64,000 nucleotides of DNA from assembly GCA_963677345.2 (NCBI GenBank), contig CAXXLC010000012.1, forward strand, positions 124,001 through 188,000, in the 5' to 3' direction. Position 1 is the first letter of the stretch. Each line of letters starts with the position of its first letter. A program made the translations under genes and the position numbers. The notes below the pieces were generated by a model, which saw only the letters and a program-made list of their open reading frames with translations, was not told the origin of the DNA and searched no databases. The stretch comes from Saccharicrinis sp963677345 (lineage in GTDB: Bacteria > Bacteroidota > Bacteroidia > Bacteroidales > Marinilabiliaceae). Positions 28,701 to 37,167 of this stretch are shown here, piece after piece.

Positions 28701-29128
28701 AATTAAATACTGTTAGTAGTGATGCTAATAATAGCTATTTGTTGTATGGAGAGATTGTAAAAATGGCTTCTCAATACAATAGCGAGAAATTACGAGAAGA
28801 GTTGAGCAGTAAGTTAACAGAGCTTCCATTAGGAACTCTTCCAGATAATATATTAAGTATTTTCCTTGCTGAAGGGTATTATTTAAAAGGTGAAAATCAA
28901 ATTGCCGATCAACTTATTGAAGGAATGTATCAATCTGCAAATCAGATTATCGCTTATTATAATCAAATACCTGCAAAACAAAGAGGCGACTTTGATTATC
29001 AATATCGCCAGGGATTGATTTATATGATGGAAATTCAAAAGTTATTGGATAAGTATAACAGAACTGAACTTTCTGAAAAACTAAATGGTGAATCTAAAGG
29101 TGCAGAGATGAAGTTCTTATCTAAATAA
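25778..29128 (+). CDS. DUF2723 multi-pass membrane protein (GT-C-like glycosyltransferase)
   Basis: This 1116-residue protein opens with the family signature EPTASFWDCGEFISTAYKL followed by GHPPGAPFFMILGRFFSLFAP. About a dozen membrane segments lie within 1-620 (for example IAALGISAVILLGVLYGIIP and YYFLPLLLGLLGILFQYQ), and QPRERDYAYAGSFYAFAIW is conserved. The C-terminal 450 residues are soluble, with ALVIFTNGDNDTFPLWY-like and helical, TPR-like content. DUF2723 proteins have a GT-C-type fold and are thought to transfer sugars from lipid carriers at the membrane. Specific substrate is unknown. It is a core gene in Bacteroidota. Confidence 0.9.
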   Translation: MKKYKLLNNVFGWLSFLIAAVTYTMTIEPTASFWDCGEFISTAYKLLVGHPPGAPFFMILGRFFSLFAPDTGSVAIMINIMSALASAFTIMFLFWTITHLAYKIFIDEKAEEWKYWAVIGSGFVGALAYTFSDTFWFSAVEGEVYAMSSLFTAMVFWAILKWENVADEKYANRWLILIAYLMGLSIGVHLLNLLAIPAIVLVYYFRKFEVNRNGLIAALGISAVILLGVLYGIIPYTVKIASWFELLFVNDLGMPFNSGVAVYFVLLIGGIVFGIYYTHKKQKVILNTILLGVTVILIGYSSFAMIVIRSSANPTMDQNSPEDVFSMMSYLNREQYGDRPLFYGEYYNSEIDFKASQDKQGDPIRIKKNGKYETVDYKPEYVFNDKTLTIFPRMYSREGRHIEQYKSWAGPSKGKQVQVVDQETGDTKTVTLPTFGDNLAFFLNYQINYMYFRYFMWNFVGRQNDIQGNGEVTKGNWISGIPFIDNARLGDQSKLPDTYKNNKGRNKYYFLPLLLGLLGILFQYQAGKKGKEGFWIVMLLFFLTGLAIVLYLNQTPLQPRERDYAYAGSFYAFAIWIGLGVLAVVDALNRVMSGKVAAVAATAICLLCVPVLMASQNWDDHNRSHRNVARDLAFNYLDTCDKDAVIFTNGDNDTFPLWYAQEVEGYRLDVRVCNLSYLQTDWYIDQMKRKAYESDPLPFSLEHDQYVTGTRDVAHVVELINDRVDLKEAINFLASDNPKTKQIPGYQGRYEFLPAKKFKVPVDSLQMIQTGVVSEDAADLIVPQVNIDINKPRVLKNEIMILDLLANNDWKRPIYFAVTVGRDNYASLEDYFQLEGFAYKVVPIRTKNSDGQIGRVDTEKMYDKFMHKFRWGGFDDPRVYLDENHQRMAMNIRNNMSRLASSLIDEGKMDKAVDILDMSLTKLPVDKVPHNYFSIFIAEGYYKADQRAKAEEILRQFGEQTFQEMNFYSSLSASKLNTVSSDANNSYLLYGEIVKMASQYNSEKLREELSSKLTELPLGTLPDNILSIFLAEGYYLKGENQIADQLIEGMYQSANQIIAYYNQIPAKQRGDFDYQYRQGLIYMMEIQKLLDKYNRTELSEKLNGESKGAEMKFLSK

Positions 29129-29184
29129 GATCCAGAGTAGAGAATGGAATTTTGGTTTAAAGTTAAAAGGAAAGGACAAAAGGT

Positions 29185-29802
29185 ATGGGATTTATGATAC
29201 AACCATCATTCCTTTTGTCTGGCATTTTCAGAGGAGCAACGTGGTCTGAAAAAACAGATAAAAACGAAGTCTTTATTACATTCGATGATGGACCTATACC
29301 CGAAGTTACGCCTTGGGTGTTAGATGAGGCAGATAAATGGGATGCAAAGCTTACCTTTTTTTGCGTGGGAGAAAATGTATTTAAACATCCGAATGTATAT
29401 GAGGAGGTTTTGAAAAGAGGTCATGCAGTAGGAAATCATACCTATAATCATATAAAGGCCTGGTCGTACAATAAAAAGGATTATTTTGATAACATTGAAA
29501 AAGCCTCTCAATTTATTGATTCAAAATTATTCCGGCCACCACACGGAATGCTCTATCCGTCATATGTTAAGCTTTTAAAAGAAAAGTTTGACAAAGTGAT
29601 CATGTGGGATGTTTTAAGTCGTGATTATAACCGGAAATTAAGTGGTAAATCGGTTTATAAAAACGTTGAAGGATATGTTAAACCGGGGTCTATTGTTGTA
29701 TTTCATGATTCTCTGAAAGCAGAAAAAAACATGAAGTATGCCTTTCCTAAAACTTTGGAGTTAATTCATAAGAAAGGGTATGTCACAAGTATTATAAAAT
29801 AA
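29185..29802 (+). CDS. Polysaccharide deacetylase family protein (NodB/CE4)
   Basis: This is a 205-residue NodB homology domain. Motif 1 is TFDDGP (Asp34, Asp35), motif 2 is HTYNH (His85, His89), then FRPPHGM and VVFHDS. These provide the metal triad and base of CE4 esterases that remove N- or O-acetyl groups from glycans. No clear signal peptide is present, although the short N-terminus is mildly hydrophobic. It lies 56 bp after the DUF2723 gene and may be co-transcribed. Confidence 0.9.
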   Translation: MGFMIQPSFLLSGIFRGATWSEKTDKNEVFITFDDGPIPEVTPWVLDEADKWDAKLTFFCVGENVFKHPNVYEEVLKRGHAVGNHTYNHIKAWSYNKKDYFDNIEKASQFIDSKLFRPPHGMLYPSYVKLLKEKFDKVIMWDVLSRDYNRKLSGKSVYKNVEGYVKPGSIVVFHDSLKAEKNMKYAFPKTLELIHKKGYVTSIIK

Positions 29803-29921
29803 ATTAAGATATAGTCCTCATTTTGATGATTAATTAAAAGGAAGACTTTAAATTTGATGTTTTATTGAAGATAGATATATTGCAAGTCATAAATCTTATT
29901 AGCTAATTTAATAGCAAACGT

Positions 29922-31190
29922 ATGAAGGTATTATTATTAGGGTCAGGAGGTAGAGAACATGCCTTGGCCTGGAAGTTGAAGCAGAGTCCAAAACTAACAG
30001 AATTAATTATAGCTCCGGGTAATGCTGGTACGGCAGAGCTTGGTACTAACATTGATATTAATCCGAATGATTTTGAAGCAGTAAAAAAAGTGGCTTTAGA
30101 TCATCAAATAGATATGTTGGTTGTTGGTCCTGAAGAGCCTTTGGTACGTGGTATAAAGGATTTTTTCTTAAATGATCCTCAATTGGCAGGTATTCCGGTT
30201 ATCGGTCCCGGGAAAAGAGGTGCCAGATTAGAAGGGAGTAAGGATTTTGCTAAAGTTTTTATGGCCAGATATGGTATTCCAACTGCTAAGTATAAAACTG
30301 TTACTCCCGAAAATTTAGAAGAGGGAGTTGCCTTTTTGGATGAGATGAAAGCTCCTTACGTGTTAAAAGCTGATGGTTTGGCCGCCGGTAAAGGTGTATT
30401 AATTATTGAAGATATTGAAGAGGCAAAGTCTGAATTAAGAACCATGCTTGAAGGTAAGTTTGGTGATGCCAGTAAAAAAGTTGTAATAGAGGAGTTTTTG
30501 AGCGGTATTGAGTTATCGGTATTTGTTTTAACTGATGGCTCAGGGTATGTTGTACTTCCGGAAGCTAAAGATTATAAACGAATAGGTGAGGGTGATACTG
30601 GTTTAAATACTGGTGGAATGGGAGCTGTAAGTCCGGTTCCTTTTGCCGACAAGACTTTTATGAAGAAGGTTCATAAAAAAATTATCTTCCCTACCATTCA
30701 AGGCTTACAGGCAGAAGAAATTCCTTATAAAGGGTTTATATTTATTGGTTTAATTAAAGTGGGAGATGAGCCTTATGTGATTGAGTATAATGTACGCATG
30801 GGTGATCCTGAAACTGAAGTGGTAATGCCTCGTGTTAAAAATGACCTGTTAGAGTTGTTTGAAGCAACAGCTGCAAAACGTCTTAAAGATCATAAGATTG
30901 AGATTGATGAGCAAACTGTTACTACTGTTATGATGGTTGCAGGTGGGTATCCTGAAGCTTATGAAAAAGGTAAGGAAATGACTGGATTCGATCAGGTAAA
31001 AGATGGTATGGCCTTTCATGCAGGTACAAAAATCCAGGATGGTAAAGTTGTTACAAACGGAGGTAGGGTAATTGCTTTAAGCTCGTATGGTAATGATTTC
31101 AAAGAAGCTTTAGCTAAATCGTATAAAAACACTGAAGTAATTCATTATGAAGACAAATATTTCAGAAAAGATATTGGGTTTGATTTATGA
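29922..31190 (+). CDS. purD: Phosphoribosylamine--glycine ligase
   Basis: This 422-residue protein is collinear with PurD. N-terminal KVLLLGSGGREHALAWKLKQSP, then GPEEPLVRGI, the ATP-grasp core (YVLKADGLAAGKGVLI, VIEEFLSGIELSVFVLTDG) and NVRMGDPETEVVMPR are diagnostic. It performs step two of de novo purine synthesis (5-phosphoribosylamine + glycine + ATP to GAR). Its stop overlaps the next start by 4 nt (ATGA), showing translational coupling to the membrane protein downstream. Confidence 0.97.
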   Translation: MKVLLLGSGGREHALAWKLKQSPKLTELIIAPGNAGTAELGTNIDINPNDFEAVKKVALDHQIDMLVVGPEEPLVRGIKDFFLNDPQLAGIPVIGPGKRGARLEGSKDFAKVFMARYGIPTAKYKTVTPENLEEGVAFLDEMKAPYVLKADGLAAGKGVLIIEDIEEAKSELRTMLEGKFGDASKKVVIEEFLSGIELSVFVLTDGSGYVVLPEAKDYKRIGEGDTGLNTGGMGAVSPVPFADKTFMKKVHKKIIFPTIQGLQAEEIPYKGFIFIGLIKVGDEPYVIEYNVRMGDPETEVVMPRVKNDLLELFEATAAKRLKDHKIEIDEQTVTTVMMVAGGYPEAYEKGKEMTGFDQVKDGMAFHAGTKIQDGKVVTNGGRVIALSSYGNDFKEALAKSYKNTEVIHYEDKYFRKDIGFDL

Positions 31191-32164
31191 TTTTAAAGCA
31201 AGTTCATAACAATAAAATAGGAGCATATGCATTTATGCTCCTTGTTTTAATAGTGTTATGGGTAATCCCGGCATTTAAAACTAATGTTGATCCTGTTGCA
31301 GTTAATTATAAAATGCCCCTCTGGGATATTTTATCACCTGTTGTGAAAATAAAATGGGTGTCCTTGCTGTTTAGTTTTTTATGTGCTTTATTTTCGGTGC
31401 TGGGTATTACGCGTTTTAATACAAGGTATAGTTTACTTCAATCTCAGTCTGCATTGCCGGGTCTTATTTTTGTATTATTAGCCGGTAGTATTTCATCCAT
31501 TCAGGTTTTAAACCCAAGCTGGATTGCAACAATGTTTGTGATTATTTGTTTTGGTTATTTGTACGAAGCTTATAATCACAGAAAAACTATGGTAGAGTGC
31601 TTTTTAGCCTCTTTCTGGTTAGCTGTGGGTAGTTTGTTTTCATACAAAGTATTGTTGCTGTACCCGCTGTTATTATTTTTTGTCATGCCTTTGTTAAGGG
31701 TTTTGTCATTTAGGTCATTTTTAGCTTCCTTAATTGGTTTTATTTTGCCTTGGCTATTTATTCTTGGCTATCAATTGGCTTTGGGTAATGTTGATGAATT
31801 TCTTTTGTATATACAGCCAACTAAAGATAAGCTATTGTGCACTTATTCATTCACCGTGTCCTCATTAATATATTTTGGTGTTTTATTAGTATTACTATTA
31901 AGTTCAATAGTTAAGGCTCTTAATGAAATAGGTAAAAGGAAAATTATTACAAGAAAACAGTATATCAGCATTATTATAAGTGCAGTTTACATTGTTACCC
32001 TGGTAGTATCAACGGGCGGGTGTAGAGAGTTATTACCGGTGTTGTCTGTTTTTCTTTCGTTACTGTTGGCTCATCTTATTGATAAAGTAGGTTCATGGGT
32101 TTGGCAAAATATTCTATTTTTTAGTATTGTTGCATTAACAGTCTTTGGTCAACTTTTCTTATAA
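31187..32164 (+). CDS. DUF6427-like multi-pass membrane protein
   Basis: This 325-residue protein has about eight to ten hydrophobic segments and almost no soluble loops (AYAFMLLVLIVLWVIPAF, LPGLIFVLLAGSISS, LLLYPLLLFFVMPLLRVL). It matches what I recall of DUF6427, a Bacteroidota family commonly placed next to purD or glycan genes. Function unknown. It overlaps purD by 4 nt and is followed 3 nt later by a carbamoyltransferase, so the three form an operon. Confidence 0.65.
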   Translation: MILKQVHNNKIGAYAFMLLVLIVLWVIPAFKTNVDPVAVNYKMPLWDILSPVVKIKWVSLLFSFLCALFSVLGITRFNTRYSLLQSQSALPGLIFVLLAGSISSIQVLNPSWIATMFVIICFGYLYEAYNHRKTMVECFLASFWLAVGSLFSYKVLLLYPLLLFFVMPLLRVLSFRSFLASLIGFILPWLFILGYQLALGNVDEFLLYIQPTKDKLLCTYSFTVSSLIYFGVLLVLLLSSIVKALNEIGKRKIITRKQYISIIISAVYIVTLVVSTGGCRELLPVLSVFLSLLLAHLIDKVGSWVWQNILFFSIVALTVFGQLFL

Positions 32165-32166
32165 AT

Positions 32167-33816
32167 ATGGATTCAGGAAAAGCAACTTTAGCTATTTATG
32201 GAATTCAGGACAGAAATAATAGTGATACACCTTATTTTGTTCATGATCATGGTATAACATTAATGGAAAAAGGTAAGATTATTAAACATCTTACTTTGGA
32301 ACGGATTTCCAGAAACAAGCATGATAATAAATTAAATGAGAGATTATATCAGGTCTTAAAGGATGAGAAACTTCTCGCTCCTGATGATTTTGATATTGTA
32401 TTTCCGGATAATCTAGTAGGTCGTGCCTTTATTTCTTCTTGTGGTAAATTTCGATATGAAGGGCCTTTGACAGAACAGTTGTTGCCTGAAATTGAAAAAG
32501 GGCGTTGTTGGTGGTTGGATCATGAAAGATCGGCTTATTCTATAAATCACGAATTGGCTCATGTGGCCAGTTGCCTGCCTTTTTATGGAGGTTTTAAAGA
32601 GAATAGTTTAATTATTCATTTTGATGGTGGAGGAAGTCTTTCCAATTTTTCTGCATGGCAATACAAAAATGGTCAGTTTAGTATTGTAGAATACCATTGG
32701 GATTATAAATACTTATCTTCTTTTTTTAATGCCAATGCTCTTGTATTTGGAATTATTGGTGCTAAATTCAATCAACAGAACTCTGTTCCTGGTAAGATGA
32801 TGGGTTTGGCCTCATATGGCACTTATTCTAAAGAGATGGAATCCTGGCTGGTAAAGAATGATTATTTTTCAGACTTATGGGGTAAGAAGACGGACTTTTA
32901 TAATAGAGCTAAGCAGTATTTTAACTGGTCAGGCAGTCAATTAAAAACAGATGACTCTTTTTTGCAGGATATTGTGGCTACACTCCAGCATATTTTTATC
33001 AGGGAATTACTCAATGTTCTTAAGCGTTTAAAAAGATATTGCGGTGCTCACTATTTATATTATTCGGGTGGTTCTGCCTTAAATATTGTTGCGAATACTG
33101 AAGTGTTGAATAGCGGATTGTTTAAAGATGTTTTTATTCCACCTTGCCCCGAAGATAGTGGATTGTCGCTGGGAGGGGCGTCTTTTGTTGAGTGGAAAAA
33201 GCATGGGGAGCTTGAAATTCATTCTCCTTATTTGAATAACTGGGGTCTTGATATAAAACAAGATTATTATCCTGAAGGAATTAAAGAAATAGCTTCTTTT
33301 ATTTCAAAAGGTAATGTTGTCGGTATTTGTAATGGTTTTGGAGAGGTAGGGCCAAGGGCTTTAGGGAACAGAAGTATTTTAGCTTTGGCAAACAGTAAAG
33401 AATTAGCATACAAAGTGAGTGTAATTCATAAAGGAAGAGAATGGTACAGACCCGTGGCTCCAATAATGCTTGTAAAGAATGCTAAGTATTTTACGGGATT
33501 ATCAGAAATTCATCATCTTAGTGACCTGATGTTGTTAGATTTTGAAGTCCTTGAAGAAAAGAAAAATGAAACTGAAGGTGTTGTTCATGTGGATGGAACG
33601 GCAAGGATTCAGACCATACGAGATAGAAACCAAAATGAATTTATGTTTGACTTGTTATCTTACCTTGACGATCATTATAATATCAAAGCTTTAATTAATA
33701 CTTCGTTTAATAAAAGAGGAGAACCTATAGTTCATACGCACGATGATGCTTTGCAATCGGCTAAAAATATGAACTTGGATGCTGTTGTAATAAATGGTAA
33801 GATGCAAATGTTATAA
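32167..33816 (+). CDS. NodU/CmcH-family carbamoyltransferase
   Basis: This 549-residue protein has a Kae1-like N-terminal domain (INHELAHVASCLPFYGG, IIHFDGGGS, YYSGGSALN). Its C-terminal carbamoyltransferase domain has GEVGPRALGNRSILA, GREWYRPVAPIML and NTSFNKRGEPIVHT. The family transfers a carbamoyl group from carbamoyl phosphate, via carbamoyl-AMP, to a sugar or antibiotic hydroxyl. The acceptor here is unknown. It lies tightly after the DUF6427 gene, and possible glycan modification is inferred from context. Confidence 0.88.
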   Translation: MDSGKATLAIYGIQDRNNSDTPYFVHDHGITLMEKGKIIKHLTLERISRNKHDNKLNERLYQVLKDEKLLAPDDFDIVFPDNLVGRAFISSCGKFRYEGPLTEQLLPEIEKGRCWWLDHERSAYSINHELAHVASCLPFYGGFKENSLIIHFDGGGSLSNFSAWQYKNGQFSIVEYHWDYKYLSSFFNANALVFGIIGAKFNQQNSVPGKMMGLASYGTYSKEMESWLVKNDYFSDLWGKKTDFYNRAKQYFNWSGSQLKTDDSFLQDIVATLQHIFIRELLNVLKRLKRYCGAHYLYYSGGSALNIVANTEVLNSGLFKDVFIPPCPEDSGLSLGGASFVEWKKHGELEIHSPYLNNWGLDIKQDYYPEGIKEIASFISKGNVVGICNGFGEVGPRALGNRSILALANSKELAYKVSVIHKGREWYRPVAPIMLVKNAKYFTGLSEIHHLSDLMLLDFEVLEEKKNETEGVVHVDGTARIQTIRDRNQNEFMFDLLSYLDDHYNIKALINTSFNKRGEPIVHTHDDALQSAKNMNLDAVVINGKMQML

Positions 33817-33821
33817 ATCTG

Positions 33822-33845
33822 AATTCTAAAATTTTAATCGAACTC
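33822..33845. repeat. 24-bp exact repeat, copy 1
   Basis: The 24 bases starting AATTCTAAAATTTT and ending TCGAACTC recur exactly at 49359-49382. Both copies begin 5-6 bp after a plus-strand stop codon. The function is unknown. Confidence 0.7.
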
Positions 33846-33848
33846 TGG

Positions 33849-34352
33849 TTATAAGGTAAATGTTTTCCAGTTCTTATTTAGTTTGTATTTTATCTTGTTA
33901 CTCGGAAATGCCAGTTTAATGACAAAGTTGGTAGTTATCCCTAATCCTGTTGAATAGAGTAGCTTTTCGGTTGTGTTCACATTATCCATATCGCTAAATA
34001 CGTAATATGAACCAATAGCAGCAGCAGTAGTTATAGCAAATTTTAAAAATTGTGAACCTACACTTACTTTTCTTACCCCGGTAATATCTTTTAATCTAAT
34101 CTCTCTTTTTTCAACCGGAGCTCCTAATAATCTTGCCTTACCTAATATTACAGAACTGTCGTTAATGGACATCAAATAGTTTTTTGTTAATTCTTTTTGT
34201 TTCAGGTATCCATTGTATTCCAGTAAAACCAAGCCTCCGGTTTGTATCTGAATGGCTTTTTTATCTGTTTCGTTTAAAAAGACAAGGATGTTTTTCTGGG
34301 CTTTTAGATTACCCAGAAAAATGATGGCTATGAATAGAAGTATATAACGCAT
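33849..34352 (-). CDS. Small exported protein of unknown function
   Basis: This 167-residue protein has a signal peptide (LLFIAIIFLGNLKAQ). The middle part is beta-rich with a KLRKLKDITGVRK-like stretch (actual: REIRLKDITGVRKVS). Two mildly hydrophobic stretches follow (FLKFAITTAAAIGSYYVF and LLYSTGLGITTNFVIKLAF). I do not recognise a family. It ends 3 bp downstream of a beta-barrel gene on the same strand, suggesting a two-gene unit at the envelope. Confidence 0.75.
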   Translation of the reverse strand: MRYILLFIAIIFLGNLKAQKNILVFLNETDKKAIQIQTGGLVLLEYNGYLKQKELTKNYLMSINDSSVILGKARLLGAPVEKREIRLKDITGVRKVSVGSQFLKFAITTAAAIGSYYVFSDMDNVNTTEKLLYSTGLGITTNFVIKLAFPSNKIKYKLNKNWKTFTL

Positions 34353-34355
34353 GAG

Positions 34356-34934
34356 CTACAGGTATAGTGAAAAACCAAAATTTATTCCAACACCTGAAGT
34401 TAAAAAATCATAATCGCTATCCTGGTTGTATGAGTTGTTTATAAAATAATATCCTAACGAAAGATCAAGCGAAACATACTTATTTGCCAGTACAGCTATT
34501 CCTCCATTCAAATTAACAGCCGTTGTGTTAAAAGACATTTCTTCATCGTCATAAGTAGATTTGCTGGATCCAAAACCTATATCTGAATGCACGAAAGGTC
34601 TGAATTTAGATCTTCCAAAATAATATCTTGCCATGGGGCCAAAAAGAAATGCTTTATCTTTTGTATCCTCTGTTTTTTGATATTCATAGTTTAGTGAAAA
34701 GCCTATTGCCAGGTTGTCAATGAAAAAATAGGAGATAGAAGGAGATATGCTGTAGCTTGTTGATGTTGTGCTCTCTCCGGTATCTTCACCATCATACATC
34801 AGAGTAGTTGTTGAATGGCTAAAGGAAGATAAATTTGTTGAACCGGAAAACAGGTAAATGCTTTTTTGGGTTTGAGAGTGAGCCATGATATGAATACAAA
34901 ACAACAAGGATAAGGCGAATAAAAAATTTTTCAT
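34356..34934 (-). CDS. Outer-membrane beta-barrel protein (OmpA/PorT-like fold)
   Basis: This 192-residue protein has a signal peptide (FALSLLFCIHIMAHSQ) followed by alternating amphipathic strands (YSISPSISYFFIDNLAIGFSLNYEYQ, GPMARYYFGRSKFRPFVHSDIGFG, YVSLDLSLGYYF) and ends ...FGFSLYL, as expected of an 8-strand barrel. Function unknown. It is the first gene of a minus-strand pair. Confidence 0.82.
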   Translation of the reverse strand: MKNFLFALSLLFCIHIMAHSQTQKSIYLFSGSTNLSSFSHSTTTLMYDGEDTGESTTSTSYSISPSISYFFIDNLAIGFSLNYEYQKTEDTKDKAFLFGPMARYYFGRSKFRPFVHSDIGFGSSKSTYDDEEMSFNTTAVNLNGGIAVLANKYVSLDLSLGYYFINNSYNQDSDYDFLTSGVGINFGFSLYL

Positions 34935-35073
34935 AATTTAATTTAATTGTTATGGTTATTTGTAATTGCGGGTGTAAATATGAAAAAAATAATTGATATT
35001 TGGAAAAAGCTACTTTTTAGTAAGGATCAATGTAATGTGCCAGTAACAAAATTGTTAGCTTTTAGAAACACAA

Positions 35074-35108
35074 AAGCCTTCTAAAGGATATCTAAAGAAG
35101 GCTTCTTG
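35074..35108 (-). terminator. Terminator of tyrS
   Basis: AAGCCTTC (from about 35075) pairs with GAAGGCTT (35097-35104) around an inner CTAAAGG...TCTAAAG. On the minus strand it follows tyrS by 18 bp and runs into TTTTGTG. Confidence 0.7.
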
Positions 35109-35125
35109 TTTTGTATGTTTGTTAG

Positions 35126-36418
35126 CTATTCTGCAATAACAACAAAGTAGTTTTTCTTTCCTTTTTGAAATAATAAATATTTATCATTTAATAAATACTC
35201 ATCTTTAACCAATAAATCCTGAGCGTTGATTTTTTCTTTGTTTAAACTAACACCACCACCTTTAATGGTTTTACGAGCTTCTCCCTTTGATGGGAAAATC
35301 TGAGTTTGAACAGCCATTAATTCTAATATATCAATTCCCTCAGCTAAATCACTTTTTGCAATAGTAAATGTAGGTACTCCTTCAAATACAGATAAAAAAG
35401 TATCTTCATCAATCTTTTTCAAGGCATCCATTGTTGATTTACCAAATAATATCTGACTGGCTTCAACTGCTGTTTCGAATGCCTCTCTACCATGAATCAT
35501 TACCGTTACTTCTTCTGCCAACCTCTTTTGAAGTGCCCTTGCATGAGGTGCTTCTGTATGTTCTTTCACCAAACTTTCAACTTCTTCCTGAGATAACAGG
35601 GTGAAAATTTTGATGTACTTTTCTGCATCAGCATCAGAAGTGTTTAACCAGAACTGGTAGAATTTGTAAGGACTGGTTCTCTTTGGATCTAACCATATGT
35701 TTCCTGATTCAGTTTTACCAAATTTACCGCCGTCGGCTTTGGTGATTAATGGACAAGTCATCGCAAAAGCTTCTCCACCTGATTTTCTTCGAATCAATTC
35801 TGTACCGGTAGTGATATTCCCCCATTGATCAGAACCTCCCATTTGTAATTTACAATTATGAGTGTTGTGTAAATGGTAAAAATCTGTTCCTTGAACCAAC
35901 TGGTAGGTAAATTCAGTAAATGAAAGTCCTGAGTTTCCTTCGCCGCTAATTCGTTTTTTAACAGAATCTTTTGCCATCATGTAATTAACGGTAATGTGCT
36001 TGCCAATGTCTCTGATAAACTCTAAGAAAGAAAACTCTTTCATCCAGTCGTAGTTGTTTACCATCAAGGCTTCGTTTTCAGCTCCGCTGTTAAAATCTAA
36101 AAAACGACTTAATTGAGCTTTTAAGCAATCCTGATTATGTCGAAGTGTTGTTTCATCAAGTAAGTTTCTTTCTGCCGACTTACCTGATGGATCTCCAATC
36201 ATCCCAGTAGCTCCTCCAACCAGTACGATAGGGCGGTGACCAGCTACTTGAAAATGCTTAAGCATCATTACAGAAACAAGGTGACCTATATGTAAAGAAT
36301 CTGCAGTTGGATCAATGCCAACGTATGCTGTTGTCATCTCTTTTTGTAGTTGTTCTTCGGTTCCCGGCATCATATCGTGAATCATGCCACGCCATTTCAG
36401 TTCCTCAACAAAGTTCAT
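35126..36418 (-). CDS. tyrS: Tyrosine--tRNA ligase
   Basis: This 430-residue class I synthetase has the HIGH signature in PTADSLHIGHLVSV, the KMSKS-equivalent KFGKTESGN, the tyrosine pocket segment YQLVQGTDFYHLHN and QMGGSDQWGNITTG. A C-terminal S4-type RNA-binding domain (about 355-430, RKTIKGGGVSLNKEKI) completes it. It charges tRNA-Tyr. Length and motifs are normal. It is a single gene with its own terminator. Confidence 0.97.
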   Translation of the reverse strand: MNFVEELKWRGMIHDMMPGTEEQLQKEMTTAYVGIDPTADSLHIGHLVSVMMLKHFQVAGHRPIVLVGGATGMIGDPSGKSAERNLLDETTLRHNQDCLKAQLSRFLDFNSGAENEALMVNNYDWMKEFSFLEFIRDIGKHITVNYMMAKDSVKKRISGEGNSGLSFTEFTYQLVQGTDFYHLHNTHNCKLQMGGSDQWGNITTGTELIRRKSGGEAFAMTCPLITKADGGKFGKTESGNIWLDPKRTSPYKFYQFWLNTSDADAEKYIKIFTLLSQEEVESLVKEHTEAPHARALQKRLAEEVTVMIHGREAFETAVEASQILFGKSTMDALKKIDEDTFLSVFEGVPTFTIAKSDLAEGIDILELMAVQTQIFPSKGEARKTIKGGGVSLNKEKINAQDLLVKDEYLLNDKYLLFQKGKKNYFVVIAE

Positions 36419-36490
36419 GTTTATATTTTTATCTAATGATTTTCGTAATTGTGGCTCAAATATAATAGAAAAGATTGTGAATTAATGACA

Positions 36491-37015
36491 TTAAATGCTT
36501 ACTTCCATAACTTGTTGGATCTTGCTGTTGTCATCTTCTTTATCAAACCTTAAATAAGGAAATATATTTGGGGCGAACTCTGATAAAGGTTTGTATAAAT
36601 AGGAGCTGTTTCTGGTTTCTTCAGGTAAAATGTTAAAGGTTCTGTCAAAAGAAGCAAATATAGCCAATACTATACTTAAGATGAATGCGTATTTAGTAAT
36701 TGAAAATATGGCTCCCGATAACCTGTTGATGAAACCTAATGCAACAGCTTCAACAAACTTTTCAATTACCTTGGCTAATAAATGTACTCCAACAACTATA
36801 ATGGCAAAAGTGATAATAAATGATAGAATTCCAATGAAATTACCTGATATATATTCTGATAGCCAATGTTCTGTAAGTCCCGAAAATTTTATTGCTCCTA
36901 AAACTCCAAGAACCAAAGCAGCAAGACTGGCCAGCTCAATGATAAGTCCATTCCTGTACCCTTTAACAAAGGCAACAATTAAAATAATTCCTACAACTAT
37001 ATCGAAATAATTCAT
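36491..37015 (-). CDS. CvpA family membrane protein
   Basis: This 174-residue protein has four predicted membrane helices (IVVGIILIVAFVKGYRNGL, LAALVLGVLGAI, IGILSFIITFAIIVVGVHLL, ITKYAFILSIVLAIFASF). The N-terminal D-x2-x-G..KGYRNGL..E block is typical of CvpA/colicin V production proteins, whose role is linked to envelope stress and peptidoglycan. The protein is intact; there is no evident operon partner. Confidence 0.88.
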   Translation of the reverse strand: MNYFDIVVGIILIVAFVKGYRNGLIIELASLAALVLGVLGAIKFSGLTEHWLSEYISGNFIGILSFIITFAIIVVGVHLLAKVIEKFVEAVALGFINRLSGAIFSITKYAFILSIVLAIFASFDRTFNILPEETRNSSYLYKPLSEFAPNIFPYLRFDKEDDNSKIQQVMEVSI

Positions 37016-37167
37016 TCTGAAAAAATTTGTGCTAAAATAACTAAATTTATATGTTTGGATTGTTTTAATAAAAGAAAAAATATCATCATGTGAGTTGTTA
37101 ATTAGGTTATTGATAAGAACCTTTCTTTAAAGAAAAGTTTTATATTTAAAGTTTAAAAATATTATTT

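Noticed and set aside
32167..33816. TsaD/Kae1 tRNA-modification enzyme
   Set aside because: The N-terminal domain is Kae1-like, but the C-terminal GPRALGNRS and RPVAP blocks identify a carbamoyltransferase.
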